39,749 bases of DNA from Selenomonadaceae bacterium (GTDB lineage Bacteria; Bacillota; Negativicutes; Selenomonadales; Selenomonadaceae), in NCBI GenBank assembly GCA_017412925.1, contig JAFPVP010000164.1:1-39749 (forward strand), read 5' to 3'. Shown one piece after another: positions 25,766 through 34,328 of this stretch. The translations under genes and the position numbers were made by a program. Positions within the stretch are counted from its first letter, which is position 1. Each line of letters begins with the position of its first letter. Under the pieces are notes generated by a model. The model made no database searches. It was not told where the DNA came from and saw only the letters and a list, made by a program, of their open reading frames with translations.

Positions 25766-26557
25766 TTACAGCAAGCCGAAAAGTTTTTTCAGGCGGGCGA
25801 AGAAGCCCTCCTTCTGCGGTTTGAGGAAGGGGACGTTCTCGCCGCAGAGCCGGGCGACGATATTTTTGTACGCCTGACCTGCCGTCGAGCCGCTCATCGT
25901 GATAACGGGTTCGCCGCGGTTTGTGGCGACGACAACATTTTCATCGTCGGGAACTTGCCCTATGCACGCGACCGATAAAATTTCGTCAATATCGCCCATG
26001 TCGAGCATATCGCCCTTTTCAACCATCTGCGGACGAATTCTGTTGACGATAAGCTTGACATTTTCTTTATCCGCGCGACCGAGTTCGCCGATAATTTTAT
26101 CCGCGTCGCGCACCGCTGAAATTTCTGGCATGGTCACGACAATCGCGGTATCGGCGGCAGCAATCGCCGTCTTAAAACCCTGTTCAATGCCGGCGGGGCA
26201 ATCGATTATTATAAAATCGAATTCCTTCTTCATCTCGTCGCAGAGGGTCACGAGTTGTTCGGGATTGACGGCGGACTTATCCTTAATTTGCGACGTGGGC
26301 AACAGATAAAGATTTTCGTATTTTTTGTGGCGAACGAGGGCTTTTTTATAGGCGACGCGCCCGCTCGTCACGTCGACAAGATCATACAAAATGCGATTTT
26401 CCAAGCCGAGCAAAAGGTCGAGGTTGCGAAGCCCCGTGTCCGTGTCAATCAAGGCGACTTTGTTGCCGCGCATGGCAAGCCCGACGCCGATATTCGCCGT
26501 GGTTGTCGTCTTGCCGACGCCGCCTTTGCCCGACGTTATTACTAAAATCTGACTCAT
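25766..26557 (-). CDS. minD: Septum site-determining ATPase MinD
   Basis: 263 aa from ATG at 26557. The deviant Walker A is SGKGGVGKTTTTANIG near residue 10, followed by LIDTDTGLRNLDLLLGLENR and the DCPAGIEQG switch. The last 15 residues (FFARLKKLFGLL) form the amphipathic membrane helix. MinD binds ATP as a membrane-bound dimer and recruits MinC and MinE. Full length for the family. Confidence 0.97.
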   Translation of the reverse strand: MSQILVITSGKGGVGKTTTTANIGVGLAMRGNKVALIDTDTGLRNLDLLLGLENRILYDLVDVTSGRVAYKKALVRHKKYENLYLLPTSQIKDKSAVNPEQLVTLCDEMKKEFDFIIIDCPAGIEQGFKTAIAAADTAIVVTMPEISAVRDADKIIGELGRADKENVKLIVNRIRPQMVEKGDMLDMGDIDEILSVACIGQVPDDENVVVATNRGEPVITMSGSTAGQAYKNIVARLCGENVPFLKPQKEGFFARLKKLFGLL

Positions 26558-26584
26558 ATAATTTTCCCTTCCGTAGAAAAAAAT

Positions 26585-27229
26585 TTACCGCGCAACGGGT
26601 TCAAAGATAATCATGTTGTCCTTAATCATGGCGCGTTCGGCTTGGCTGGCTTTAACGTCTTCGTCGGGCGCGCGGGCAACCAAGTCAGCAATGCGAATTT
26701 GAACGGGCATTAGCCTATCCGCCACGACGCACGCTGTTTTGTCGCCGAAAGCTCCCGCGTGAACGAAACCCCTGCACGTGCCGCGAATGTCAATCGAACC
26801 GCCCGCGATGACTTGTGCGCCGGGGTTGACGTTGCCGCAAATCAGCACGGAACAATTCGCCTTAATCTCCTGCCCGCCGCGAACTGTATGATTTATAACC
26901 ATCATTTTCTGAGCTTCCTCGACGCTCTCTTTAAATTTCTGCGCGGGAGCTTTAGAGGACGTGTCGCGTGACGGCGGCGCAAGATTCGGGCGTTTCAACT
27001 CCGTACTGAAAAGCATTCCGTGCCGATGAAACATTTTGCGCAAAGCTTCGTTCTGTTCTTCGGCAAAGTAGCCCTTCGGAACGAAAACCGTTGTCCCGCG
27101 AATAAAAAATCCGTTGCCCGATTGGAGCTTGTCAAGCAGGTTTGCCTTCACGTCGTCGAAAGTTGCGCCCTTCTCGAAAGTCAGCTGCAAGCCGTACTTG
27201 AGCCCCTTAATCGTAACTATGTCACTCAT
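26585..27229 (-). CDS. minC: Septum formation inhibitor MinC
   Basis: 214 aa from ATG at 27229; a GTG three codons upstream is the alternative. The N-terminal domain (about 1-95, IVTIKGLKYGLQLTFEKGAT) inhibits FtsZ. A Pro/Ser-rich linker follows. The C-terminal beta-helix (about 118-214) has VRGGQEIKANCSVLICGNVN, PGAQVIAGGSIDIRGTCRGF and VHAGAFGDKTACVVADRL, binding MinD. It shares the operon with minD and minE; its target ftsZ and the FtsZ-like paralogue are about 12 kb away. Confidence 0.95.
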   Translation of the reverse strand: MSDIVTIKGLKYGLQLTFEKGATFDDVKANLLDKLQSGNGFFIRGTTVFVPKGYFAEEQNEALRKMFHRHGMLFSTELKRPNLAPPSRDTSSKAPAQKFKESVEEAQKMMVINHTVRGGQEIKANCSVLICGNVNPGAQVIAGGSIDIRGTCRGFVHAGAFGDKTACVVADRLMPVQIRIADLVARAPDEDVKASQAERAMIKDNMIIFEPVAR

Positions 27230-27268
27230 GTTTATCACCGCCTATGAATTAAAAATGATTCCTTCTGC

Positions 27269-27297
27269 ATTATACATAATTTGCTGCCGCTTGCCAA
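27269..27297 (-). promoter_or_regulatory. Promoter of minCDE
   Basis: On the minus strand TTGGCA (27297-27292), 17-bp spacer, TATAAT (27274-27269), about 40 bp before minC. Confidence 0.8.
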
Positions 27298-27329
27298 TAT
27301 CTTTACAGATTTTTTTCACGCTATTAAAC

Positions 27330-27358
27330 TTGTCAAAGATTTACCTGCGTTCTATAAT
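27330..27358 (+). promoter_or_regulatory. Promoter of the NERD/UvrD-like gene
   Basis: TTGTCA (27330-27335), 17-bp spacer, TATAAT (27353-27358), 18 bp before the TTG start at 27377. Confidence 0.75.
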
Positions 27359-27376
27359 TTCTTTGAGGTGAGATCG

Positions 27377-27520
27377 TTGGTAAAATTTTTTCCCGAACAA
27401 AATTATATCCGTCGAATGAATCCGTCTTCGGGCGAACAAATCTTGTTGAGATTTTTGGACGATTATCTCGGCAGTTTATCCGGTGAGTTTGAAATTTTTT
27501 TTTCGTGCACGTTTAAATGA
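27377..27520 (+). CDS. N-terminal fragment of the double-NERD/UvrD-like protein, cut off by a frameshift
   Basis: 47 codons from TTG at 27377, with GAGGTG 6 nt upstream. It reads VKFFPEQNYIRRMNPSSGEQ and LLRFLDDYLGSLSGEFEIFF, matching the start of the second NERD domain (VKFFPELTDL, then GEFEVFF). At T9 (27495-27503) the frame changes and a stop follows at 27520. With eight T the frame would join the large open frame and give an 811-aa protein. The promoter and ribosome site are here, so this is the true 5' end. Confidence 0.75.
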   Translation: MVKFFPEQNYIRRMNPSSGEQILLRFLDDYLGSLSGEFEIFFSCTFK

Positions 27521-29813
27521 AAGTTTTGCTGATATTCTGGTCGTGAGGAAAAATTGCGGCGTATTGATAATTAAGGTCGCGGACTCTGAATTATCGATTG
27601 CGCCGCTTACTCAAGTGAAATTGCAAAAAAAATCATTTTGTACAGTCTCGCATTTAAGGAGCAACGATTTGCCGGTTCAGACCGCAATATTTTTCCCTTA
27701 CGTGACCGAAGAGCAAGTAAAAAAATTTTTCGGCTTCCCAAAAGAAACTAACATGCCGTTGCTTTTTAATTACGTCCTTTTGCTGACACGTGAAAGTTTG
27801 GAGCGTGACGGTCTGAAAAATTTGCCGAAGATGAATTTTTTGATTGCGGGGCGCGTATCGGAATTTTTCAGCGAGGAAATTTATGACGAGATTTGCCGCG
27901 CAGTGAAACCGTTCGGCGAAGTGAATTCTGCGGACGAGCTAAGTTACGAGCAAAGGAAACGCTTAGAGCCTCTGTTGAGCGGCGGCAGTCCCAATGTAAA
28001 ATTTTTCCCTGAGCTTACGGATCTTCCGTATATGCGCCCGTTCCCGACTGACGGCGAGCTGTATTTACTGAAGTTTTTGAGGGATTATCTTGGAAAAATG
28101 AACGGTGAGTTTGAAGTTTTCTTTCAGGCGCACTGGGGCGGCGGCTTTCCCGACGTTGTCGTCATGAGGAAGAATCACGGCATCTTGATAATCGAGGTCA
28201 AAGATTGGAATCTGGATTTGCATACGTTCGATGATAAATTTACTTGGACGCTCAAAAGTAACAACGCTCGTTTAAAGTCGCCGGTCGCGCAAGTGAGATT
28301 TTATAAAGATCTGTTTTACAACACCTACAGCCGCACGCTCGCTGAAAAAAATTTGCACGAAAAGGCTGTATACTCGCTTGTTCAAACGGCGGTCTTTTTT
28401 TACAACGCAACAGAAGAGCAGGTCGCTCGTATCCCGACTGACGGTTATGTGAAACTTCTGACGCGGGAAGAACTTGAACACAACGGTCTGAACAAAATTT
28501 CTTACGCCGGAATTTTTTTCGGAGATAAAACCGCATCTTTTTTCAGCGATGAAATTTACAACGAACTTTGCCGTGAGCTGAAACCGTCGGATCATAGCTT
28601 GTCGAAAATATTCTTCCTCACCAAACTCGACAAAAAGCAACAGGAATTGGCTTTAAGTCAACGCAATTACAAGCGACAGTTGAAAGGGCCTGCGGGCAGC
28701 GGCAAGACGACAGTGTTGGCTTTTCGGGCGGTGGACGCCTTCAGGAAGACGAACGCGCCCGTGCTGATTCTCACGTTTAACATTACGCTTTGCCATTATA
28801 TTCACGATTGCATAAGTCACGCGCTGAATTCTGTTTCGGGCATTGAAGGACGCAAGGGTTACATCATGCGGAAATTTTTCAATATTAGTCACTTTCACGA
28901 GTTCATAAAAAGCTACCGCAACCATCACGATCAAATAGACAGAGCTACAACGGACAAGGACGGCAAAACAGTCGACACTTACACCTTGGAGGCGACGCCC
29001 ACCCGCTATCAGACCATTTACGTTGACGAGACGCAGGATTTTGAATCCGGCTGGATGAAAACGATTTTATCTCTTTTGGAGCCTGGCGGCGAACTGATTT
29101 TTTTCGGCGACAAAGATCAAGATTTGTATCTGCGGCGGCAAATAGATCATGTTCCGGGCGTCATTGGTCGTCCGCTAAGTCTCAAAGGAACTTATCGACT
29201 TCAAACGAGAATTTTGGATTTGGCGCGAGCGTTCCAGATAAATTTTTTCGGAGGCAGTGTCGGCAATGAGATTGAGCCGTCCGTCGAGCAAAATTTATTT
29301 GAAGCGACGACCGTGCGCTATTACTTCCACAATCAATTTGACGTGAGCGAAATTGTAAAAATTTTTGAGAGCTTAATTAAAGAATATCAAATCACTAACG
29401 ACGACGTGTGCATTTTGTCGCAAGTGATAAAAAATGTTCGTCCCATCGATAAAGTTTTGCGCGACAGCGGCTACAAAACCACGACGACTTTTGAGTGCGA
29501 AGAAGATTATTCGTTTTGCCGTTTCGACAAACAAAAACGTGACGATATACGGCGCGTGGCGAAACATAATTTTTGGATGGAGAGCGGCAAAATTAAACTC
29601 GCGACGATTCAAAGCTACAAAGGCTGGGGAATTCACTCGCTGATTCTAATTATCGGCAACGATTCCGCAATGACGGACAAAGAAAAATTTCTCAACGCGG
29701 AAATGGTTTACACCGGTCTCACGCGGGCGAAGAAAAATCTTGTGGTGATAAACATCGGCGATAAAGAATACCATGAATTTTTCAGTGCCGCCGTTAAAAA
29801 TTTAAGAACGTAG
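27483..29813 (+). CDS. NERD-NERD-UvrD-like nuclease/helicase (main open frame, out of frame with its start)
   Basis: The open frame has 776 codons; real homology begins at the Arg after the T9 tract. It holds most of a first, degenerate NERD nuclease-related domain (ADILVVRKNCGVLIIKVAD, lacking the usual EVK). A complete second NERD follows (PDVVVMRKNHGILIIEVKDW, about 215-330). The UvrD-like ATPase has Walker A GPAGSGKTTVLAF, motif II YVDETQDFES, motif III FFGDKDQDLY, motif IV GTYRLQTRI and motif VI YTGLTRAKKNLVVI. Such proteins are thought to act on DNA and are often near defence genes; the function here is inferred. There is no ribosome site for this frame, so expression needs slippage at T9, a revertant with T8, or internal initiation. 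It is divergent from minC. Confidence 0.8.
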   Translation: MSLKFFFRARLNESFADILVVRKNCGVLIIKVADSELSIAPLTQVKLQKKSFCTVSHLRSNDLPVQTAIFFPYVTEEQVKKFFGFPKETNMPLLFNYVLLLTRESLERDGLKNLPKMNFLIAGRVSEFFSEEIYDEICRAVKPFGEVNSADELSYEQRKRLEPLLSGGSPNVKFFPELTDLPYMRPFPTDGELYLLKFLRDYLGKMNGEFEVFFQAHWGGGFPDVVVMRKNHGILIIEVKDWNLDLHTFDDKFTWTLKSNNARLKSPVAQVRFYKDLFYNTYSRTLAEKNLHEKAVYSLVQTAVFFYNATEEQVARIPTDGYVKLLTREELEHNGLNKISYAGIFFGDKTASFFSDEIYNELCRELKPSDHSLSKIFFLTKLDKKQQELALSQRNYKRQLKGPAGSGKTTVLAFRAVDAFRKTNAPVLILTFNITLCHYIHDCISHALNSVSGIEGRKGYIMRKFFNISHFHEFIKSYRNHHDQIDRATTDKDGKTVDTYTLEATPTRYQTIYVDETQDFESGWMKTILSLLEPGGELIFFGDKDQDLYLRRQIDHVPGVIGRPLSLKGTYRLQTRILDLARAFQINFFGGSVGNEIEPSVEQNLFEATTVRYYFHNQFDVSEIVKIFESLIKEYQITNDDVCILSQVIKNVRPIDKVLRDSGYKTTTTFECEEDYSFCRFDKQKRDDIRRVAKHNFWMESGKIKLATIQSYKGWGIHSLILIIGNDSAMTDKEKFLNAEMVYTGLTRAKKNLVVINIGDKEYHEFFSAAVKNLRT
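27495..27503 (+). repeat. T9 tract at the frameshift of the NERD/UvrD-like gene
   Basis: Nine T at the point where the reading frame must move by one. Eight T would restore it. Tracts of this length are prone to replication or transcription slippage. Confidence 0.7.
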
Positions 29814-29846
29814 CATAAGTTTTATTTATAAATTTCGGTGCGCCGA

Positions 29847-29875
29847 TTGACATTGCAAAAAAGAAAATCTATAAT
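29847..29875 (+). promoter_or_regulatory. Promoter of the carboxyltransferase gene
   Basis: TTGACA (29847-29852), 17-bp spacer, TATAAT (29870-29875): full consensus, suggesting strong expression. Confidence 0.85.
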
Positions 29876-29917
29876 CGTTTCAAAGTTGGAATATTATTTT
29901 AAAGGAGAGATGACTTT

Positions 29918-31306
29918 ATGGCGAAACCGCTTCAAATTATGGAAACAGTCTTGCGCGACGGGCATCAATCGCTACTTGCTACGCGCATGCGCTATCGTCA
30001 AATGGAGCCGATGCTTGCCAGTCTCGACAAAATCGGCTATAAAGCTCTGGAAGCATGGGGCGGCGCGACTTTCGACAGCTGCCTGAGATTTTTGGACGAA
30101 GACCCGTGGGAACGTCTCGATAAACTTAAGGCTAACCTCAAGAACACGCCGATTCAAATGCTCCTGCGCGGGCAAAATCTTTTGGGATACAATCACTATT
30201 CAAACGACGTGGTAGAAAAATTCGTTCAGCACGCCTCGGCGCACGGTATCGGCGTCTTCCGCATTTTCGACGCCCTTAACGACGTGCGCAATCTGCGCGT
30301 CGCTATTAAAGCCGCGCTCGCTTGCCCCGAAAAGCCCGAAGTCCAAGGTTGCCTCGTCTACACAATCAGCCCCGTCCACACAAATGAAATGTTCGTGGAG
30401 CTGGCAAAAGAACTTCAGGAAATGGGTTGCCACTCCGTCTGTATTAAAGATATGAGCGGCTTGCTCGCGCCCTACGCCGCCGACGACCTCGTTAAGAAAC
30501 TCAAAGCCGGCTTGGATATTCCCGTCGAATTGCACACGCACTGCACGAGCGGTTTCGGTCACGCCACCTATCTTAAGGCGATTGAGGCGGGCGTTGACAT
30601 CGTTGACTGCGCTCTTTCCCCCTTCTCCAGCGATACTTCCCAGCCCTGCACGGAGACAATCGTCGCTATGCTCCAAGGTCAAGAACGCGACACCGGACTC
30701 GACCGCCAAGCCATGACTCCAATCGCTAAACATTTCCTCGGCGTCAAAAAAGAACTCATTGAAGAATTCGGGCTGAAAGGCTACTTCGATATTAACGTCA
30801 ACGTTCTCGACTTCCAAATCCCTGGCGGCATGCTCTCCAATCTCGCCAACCAGCTCAAAGAAGCCGGCATGGAAGATAAATATCAAGACCTGCTCGACGA
30901 AATGCCCCGCGTCCGCGCTGATGCTGGTTATCCGCCGCTCGTCACGCCGTCTAGCCAAATCGTCGGCACGCAGGCTACTATGAACGTCATGGCGGGCGAA
31001 CGCTATAAACTCGTCCCGAACGAATTTAAAGATATGGTTCGCGGCAAATTCGGACGCACGCCCGTTCCCGTCGACCGCGATTTCATTATCAATACGCTCA
31101 AAGTTCCCGAAGACCAAATTATCGAAGATTGCTCCATTGAAGACGCCAAAGGCGAGACTTTCGCGCAATTCAAGGACGAATTGATTAACAAAGGCTTCCT
31201 TAACCCGACCGACGAAGACGTTTTGAGCTACGCGCTCTTCCCGCAGGTCGCCGAAGAATTCTTCAAGAAACATTACAAGCAAGTTACCGCTTACAAGAGA
31301 GGATAA
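29918..31306 (+). CDS. oadA: Biotin-dependent carboxyltransferase subunit (OadA/PycB/transcarboxylase 5S family), no biotin domain
   Basis: 462 aa from ATG at 29918 after AAAGGAG. TIM-barrel carboxyltransferase: METVLRDGHQSLLATRMRY (metal-binding Asp and substrate Gln), EAWGGATFDSCLRF, RGQNLLGYNHY, the catalytic Lys in CIKDMSGLL, and the metal-binding HTHCTSGFGHATYLKAIEAG. The conserved C-terminal funnel domain (PSSQIVGTQATMNV) is present. The biotinyl domain at the C-terminus of OadA (about 590 aa) is missing, so the biotin carrier must be a separate protein. It moves CO2 between oxaloacetate/pyruvate and biotin. In Negativicutes this fits oxaloacetate decarboxylase or methylmalonyl-CoA:pyruvate transcarboxylase of the succinate-propionate route. 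No partner subunits are adjacent. Confidence 0.88.
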   Translation: MAKPLQIMETVLRDGHQSLLATRMRYRQMEPMLASLDKIGYKALEAWGGATFDSCLRFLDEDPWERLDKLKANLKNTPIQMLLRGQNLLGYNHYSNDVVEKFVQHASAHGIGVFRIFDALNDVRNLRVAIKAALACPEKPEVQGCLVYTISPVHTNEMFVELAKELQEMGCHSVCIKDMSGLLAPYAADDLVKKLKAGLDIPVELHTHCTSGFGHATYLKAIEAGVDIVDCALSPFSSDTSQPCTETIVAMLQGQERDTGLDRQAMTPIAKHFLGVKKELIEEFGLKGYFDINVNVLDFQIPGGMLSNLANQLKEAGMEDKYQDLLDEMPRVRADAGYPPLVTPSSQIVGTQATMNVMAGERYKLVPNEFKDMVRGKFGRTPVPVDRDFIINTLKVPEDQIIEDCSIEDAKGETFAQFKDELINKGFLNPTDEDVLSYALFPQVAEEFFKKHYKQVTAYKRG

Positions 31307-31329
31307 ATCGTCCGATATAAAAAAATTTT

Positions 31330-31359
31330 CCCCGTCGAATCGTTCGGCGGGGTTTTTTT
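31330..31359. terminator. Bidirectional terminator after the carboxyltransferase gene
   Basis: CCCCGTCGAA (31330-31339), loop TCG, TTCGGCGGGG (31343-31352), T7. The convergent gene at 31358 ends in its right flank. Confidence 0.88.
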
Positions 31360-32011
31360 ATTGCCGAATCGCGCGAAGTTCGGCGGATAAATTATTTTTA
31401 AGCTTATCTTCCAGCTCCTCCAAAGTTTTCGCGTCGAAAGCGTAAGTTATTTCGGGTGCGCCGTTGATTCGCCGCTCGCCGCTGAATTCGTCGCTGTAAA
31501 CGTTGTAATAGAGGACAAAATCGCTGTTAATCTTGAAATCGGCGTAGTTTATGACGATAAACGAGCCGTTCGTGACTTCTACGGGCGCGGCGGGGCTTAT
31601 ATAAAGTTCAAAGCCCTCAAAAGTCGCGGGAAGGCTTTTTCCGTAGCTCCACGTGTCGATTTTCTTCTCGCGCAGGAAAATATTCGGCTCTTTGCGTAGA
31701 ATCTCGCGTAAATCTTTCAAAACGTCGCTAAGTTGGGCGTCAATCAGATTTTTAAAGTGTTCAAAGTCCTCCGTGAAAAAATTCGTCAGACAAAACTCCG
31801 TCAAGCCGATTTTCTGCCGAATTTTAAATTCGTGCGTCTCTTCGTGAAAATAAATCGTCAAAGCGCAATGTTTTGCGTCGTTTGCGCAGATAAAGAAAAT
31901 AAATTTGTCGCCGTCCGCCGCGAAAACTTTTTTCAGCGCGAAACCTTCGATTTCGGCGGGCAAATCTCCAAAATCAAGCGCGGCGAGTTTGTTTTTTGTC
32001 TCTTCTACCAA
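31358..32011 (-). CDS. Cytosolic protein of unknown function
   Basis: 217 aa from TTG at 32011, with GGAGG 7 nt upstream. Soluble, mixed alpha/beta, rich in Phe, Asp and Glu. It starts VEETKNKLAALDFGDLPAEI; other visible stretches are DGDKFIFFICANDAKHCALT and SDFVLYYNVYSDEFSGERR, and the end is acidic helical (TLEELEDKLKNNLSAELRAI). No signal peptide or membrane helix. The family is not recognised. The ribosome site and first 16 codons are present again twice just upstream as direct repeats. Confidence 0.65.
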   Translation of the reverse strand: MVEETKNKLAALDFGDLPAEIEGFALKKVFAADGDKFIFFICANDAKHCALTIYFHEETHEFKIRQKIGLTEFCLTNFFTEDFEHFKNLIDAQLSDVLKDLREILRKEPNIFLREKKIDTWSYGKSLPATFEGFELYISPAAPVEVTNGSFIVINYADFKINSDFVLYYNVYSDEFSGERRINGAPEITYAFDAKTLEELEDKLKNNLSAELRAIRQ

Positions 32012-32165
32012 AAAAATTCCTCCAAACAACTTTTCCGCGCAGATTTCGGAGGCAAATCTCCAAAATCAAGCGCGCAAGTCCAAAAAAATTCCTCCAAACA
32101 GCTTTTCCGCGCAGATTTTAGCGGCAAATCTCCAAAATCAAGCGCGGCTAGTCCAAAAAAAAATT
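31959..32165. repeat. Three direct repeats carrying the 5' end of the 31358 gene
   Basis: GGCAAATCTCCAAAATCAAG begins at 31959, 32051 and 32123. The second and third are 72 bp apart; the first unit has 20 extra bp. Each unit includes the minus-strand GGAGGAATTTTTTTGG start region and the codons for ALDFGDLP. Only the innermost copy leads into the gene. Confidence 0.8.
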
Positions 32166-32210
32166 TTTTCTCCATTATAAAAGTTGCCGCCGCCAATATC
32201 AACGCTTGAA

Positions 32211-32239
32211 TTGTGCTTTTTGAAATTACCTGTTATAAT
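32211..32239 (+). promoter_or_regulatory. Promoter of the two-component system
   Basis: TTGTGC (32211-32216), 17-bp spacer, TATAAT (32234-32239). Confidence 0.7.
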
Positions 32240-32269
32240 CATGAAAAATTTTTCGGGAGTGATAAACAG

Positions 32270-32944
32270 ATGATGAGAATTCTGCTCGCCGAAGACGACA
32301 GCCGCCTCGGCAAACTGATTGAGTACATGCTCCAGCAAAATAAATTCAACGTCGAATGGATTACCAACGGCGCGGACATTTTTGAATACGCCATGTACTC
32401 CGAATACGACATTTTAATTTTGGATTGGATGATGCCCAACGTCAGCGGGCTTGAGGCTTGCCGGCAACTGCGCGAGGCTGGCTACGAACGGGCGATTATC
32501 ATGCTCACCGCCAAAGACACCGTCGAAGATCGCGTTATGGGGCTCGACGCCGGCGCGGACGATTATCTTGTCAAGCCGTTTGAGTTCGATGAACTTTTAG
32601 CCCGGCTCCGCGCACTCGGAAGACGCTCCACGCAAAAAATTCAGCAGGAAGTTATCGAAATCGGCGACTTCACTCTAAACCGCACGACCAAAATTTTAAA
32701 GAAGCGCGACCAAGTTATCCAACTGTCTCCGCGCGAATTCCAAATCTTCGACCTGCTGGCGCAAAATCTCGGCGTCGTCGTGCCCCGCGATATTATCCTC
32801 GACCGAATTTGGGGACTTGAACGCGACATAACTTCCAACAATATCGATTCCTACATGAAAATTTTGCGCAAAAAGTTGATGGAAGTCGACGGGAGCATTT
32901 CGATTAAAACTGTGCGCGGCATCGGCTATCGTTTGGAGGCTTGA
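32270..32944 (+). CDS. OmpR/PhoB-family response regulator
   Basis: 224 aa from the first ATG of a pair at 32270, with GGGAG about 11 nt upstream. Receiver domain 1-115: acidic pocket EDD (8-10), phosphorylation site Asp52 in ILDWMMP, Thr80 and Lys102 in DDYLVKPFEFDELLARLRA. The winged-helix output domain (about 128-224) has LTPREF-like QLSPREFQIFDLLAQN and NNIDSYMKILRKKL, ending IKTVRGIGYRLEA. It binds DNA as a dimer when phosphorylated. Its kinase follows in the same operon. The signal and regulon are unknown; a copper- or envelope-stress type is possible. Confidence 0.93.
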   Translation: MMRILLAEDDSRLGKLIEYMLQQNKFNVEWITNGADIFEYAMYSEYDILILDWMMPNVSGLEACRQLREAGYERAIIMLTAKDTVEDRVMGLDAGADDYLVKPFEFDELLARLRALGRRSTQKIQQEVIEIGDFTLNRTTKILKKRDQVIQLSPREFQIFDLLAQNLGVVVPRDIILDRIWGLERDITSNNIDSYMKILRKKLMEVDGSISIKTVRGIGYRLEA

Positions 32945-32946
32945 AA

Positions 32947-32982
32947 GGCAATGCGAAATGCGCAATGCGTAAGGCGCAATGG
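32947..32982 (+). repeat. GCAATGCGTA-type intercistronic repeat, copy 2
   Basis: Same family as 19160-19194, here between the response regulator and kinase genes. Confidence 0.75.
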
Positions 32983-32998
32983 AATGAGGAATTAAAAA

Positions 32999-34291
32999 TT
33001 GGAAATTTTTGGGCGCAGTCGCAAACAATTAGCCTTTGCCTACGCGCTTATCATGTGTGTTTTCATGGCGGTAATAATTTTCGTCGTGCACATGGCAATG
33101 AACTGGTCAATGTTTTCCGAACAGGCGCAGGAGCTATCGGACGCGGCAAGCGGCGTGGCTGAAGCGCAAACTTTTTATTTGCAGAACCCAAACGCCGCCG
33201 TCGACGAAAATCGCTACTACAAAAGCGTCAACGACAGATTATTTTTCTACATTTTCAGCGCGGACAAGCAGTTGGTGCGTTTTGAGCGGGCGTCGTTCAG
33301 GTTGGAGCAATTCGTGCTTGACGTTATCGAAAGCTGGGACATTGACGAGGGCGAAGTCGAAGTTTTCCGCCACTCGAACGAAACGGGGCAACTTTCAACC
33401 GTGATGATGACTTCAAAAAAAATCGTCACGGATAACGCCGTTCAAACTCTCTACGTCGGCAAAGATGTCACCGCGCTTTATTCCGGACTTCAAAAGGCAA
33501 CTTACGCGCAAGTTTTGCTGGGATTTATCGCGGTGTTAATCGCCTCGGCAATCGGCTACTACATGGCGGGCAGAGCGTTGATTCCGCTCAAAGAAGCCTA
33601 CGATAAGCAAAAACAATTCGCGGCGGACGCCTCGCACGAACTTAGAACGCCGTTGGCAGTCGTCATGGCGTCGGCAGATTTGCTTTTAGCCGACCCGTCG
33701 ATACAAAATCCGTTTCTGCGGCAAGTTCTGGAAGATTTAAAGAGCGAAGTTAAAAAAATGACAAATTTGGTCAGCGATTTACTCATGGTCGCCCGCTCCG
33801 ATAACAACGCGCTCAAATTCAAAATTCAGCGGCTCGATTTGACGGAAATTTTAAAGCAAGTTATCCGAACGATGACGCCAATCGCGGAGAAAAAAAATAT
33901 CCGGCTCGGCGGCGAAGATTTCCGCAAAGCCATGATTAACGCTGACGAACAGAAAATTAAACAGCTCGCGATTATTTTGGTCGACAACGCGATTAAATAC
34001 ACGCCCGAAGGCGGCGCGGTGCTCATCAAATTGGAAAAGACGGACGACTCCCGCGCAGTTTTTTCCGTAATCGATAACGGCGTCGGCATCGCGCCCGAAA
34101 ATTTGGATAAGGTTTTCGAGAGATTTTACCGCGTCGATAAAGCACGTAGTCGCGAAATGGGCGGCAACGGGCTTGGTCTTGCTATCGCCGCCGAAATCGC
34201 TAAACTTCACGACGGAAAAATTTCTGTTATCTCACAGTTCGGCGAAGGTACAAAATTCACCGTCGAGCTTAAAGCCAACCTAAAAAAATAA
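32999..34291 (+). CDS. Sensor histidine kinase
   Basis: 430 aa from TTG at 32999, with GAGGA 8 nt upstream; no ATG fits. Membrane helices at about 11-34 and 171-191 flank an extracytoplasmic sensor of about 135 residues with no recognised fold. The HAMP-like linker (GRALIPLKEAYDKQ) is short. The phospho-acceptor is His213 in ADASHELRTPLAV. The ATPase domain has N box DNAIKYTPEGG, G1 DNGVGIAPENLD, F box FERFYRVDKARS and G2 GGNGLGLAIA. It autophosphorylates and passes phosphate to the upstream response regulator. The operon ends with a terminator 7 bp downstream. Confidence 0.93.
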   Translation: MEIFGRSRKQLAFAYALIMCVFMAVIIFVVHMAMNWSMFSEQAQELSDAASGVAEAQTFYLQNPNAAVDENRYYKSVNDRLFFYIFSADKQLVRFERASFRLEQFVLDVIESWDIDEGEVEVFRHSNETGQLSTVMMTSKKIVTDNAVQTLYVGKDVTALYSGLQKATYAQVLLGFIAVLIASAIGYYMAGRALIPLKEAYDKQKQFAADASHELRTPLAVVMASADLLLADPSIQNPFLRQVLEDLKSEVKKMTNLVSDLLMVARSDNNALKFKIQRLDLTEILKQVIRTMTPIAEKKNIRLGGEDFRKAMINADEQKIKQLAIILVDNAIKYTPEGGAVLIKLEKTDDSRAVFSVIDNGVGIAPENLDKVFERFYRVDKARSREMGGNGLGLAIAAEIAKLHDGKISVISQFGEGTKFTVELKANLKK

Positions 34292-34297
34292 ATTTTA

Positions 34298-34328
34298 CCC
34301 CTCAACTCACCGTCGAGGGGCTTTTTTT
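34298..34328 (+). terminator. Terminator of the two-component operon
   Basis: CCCCTC (34298-34303) pairs with GAGGGG (34315-34320), then CTTTTTTT. A similar CCCC/GGGGCTTTTTTTT hairpin recurs at 34386-34409. Confidence 0.8.

Noticed and set aside
30200-31282. 360-codon minus-strand frame opposite the carboxyltransferase gene
   Set aside because: Shadow of a highly expressed, codon-biased gene; no ribosome site or family features.
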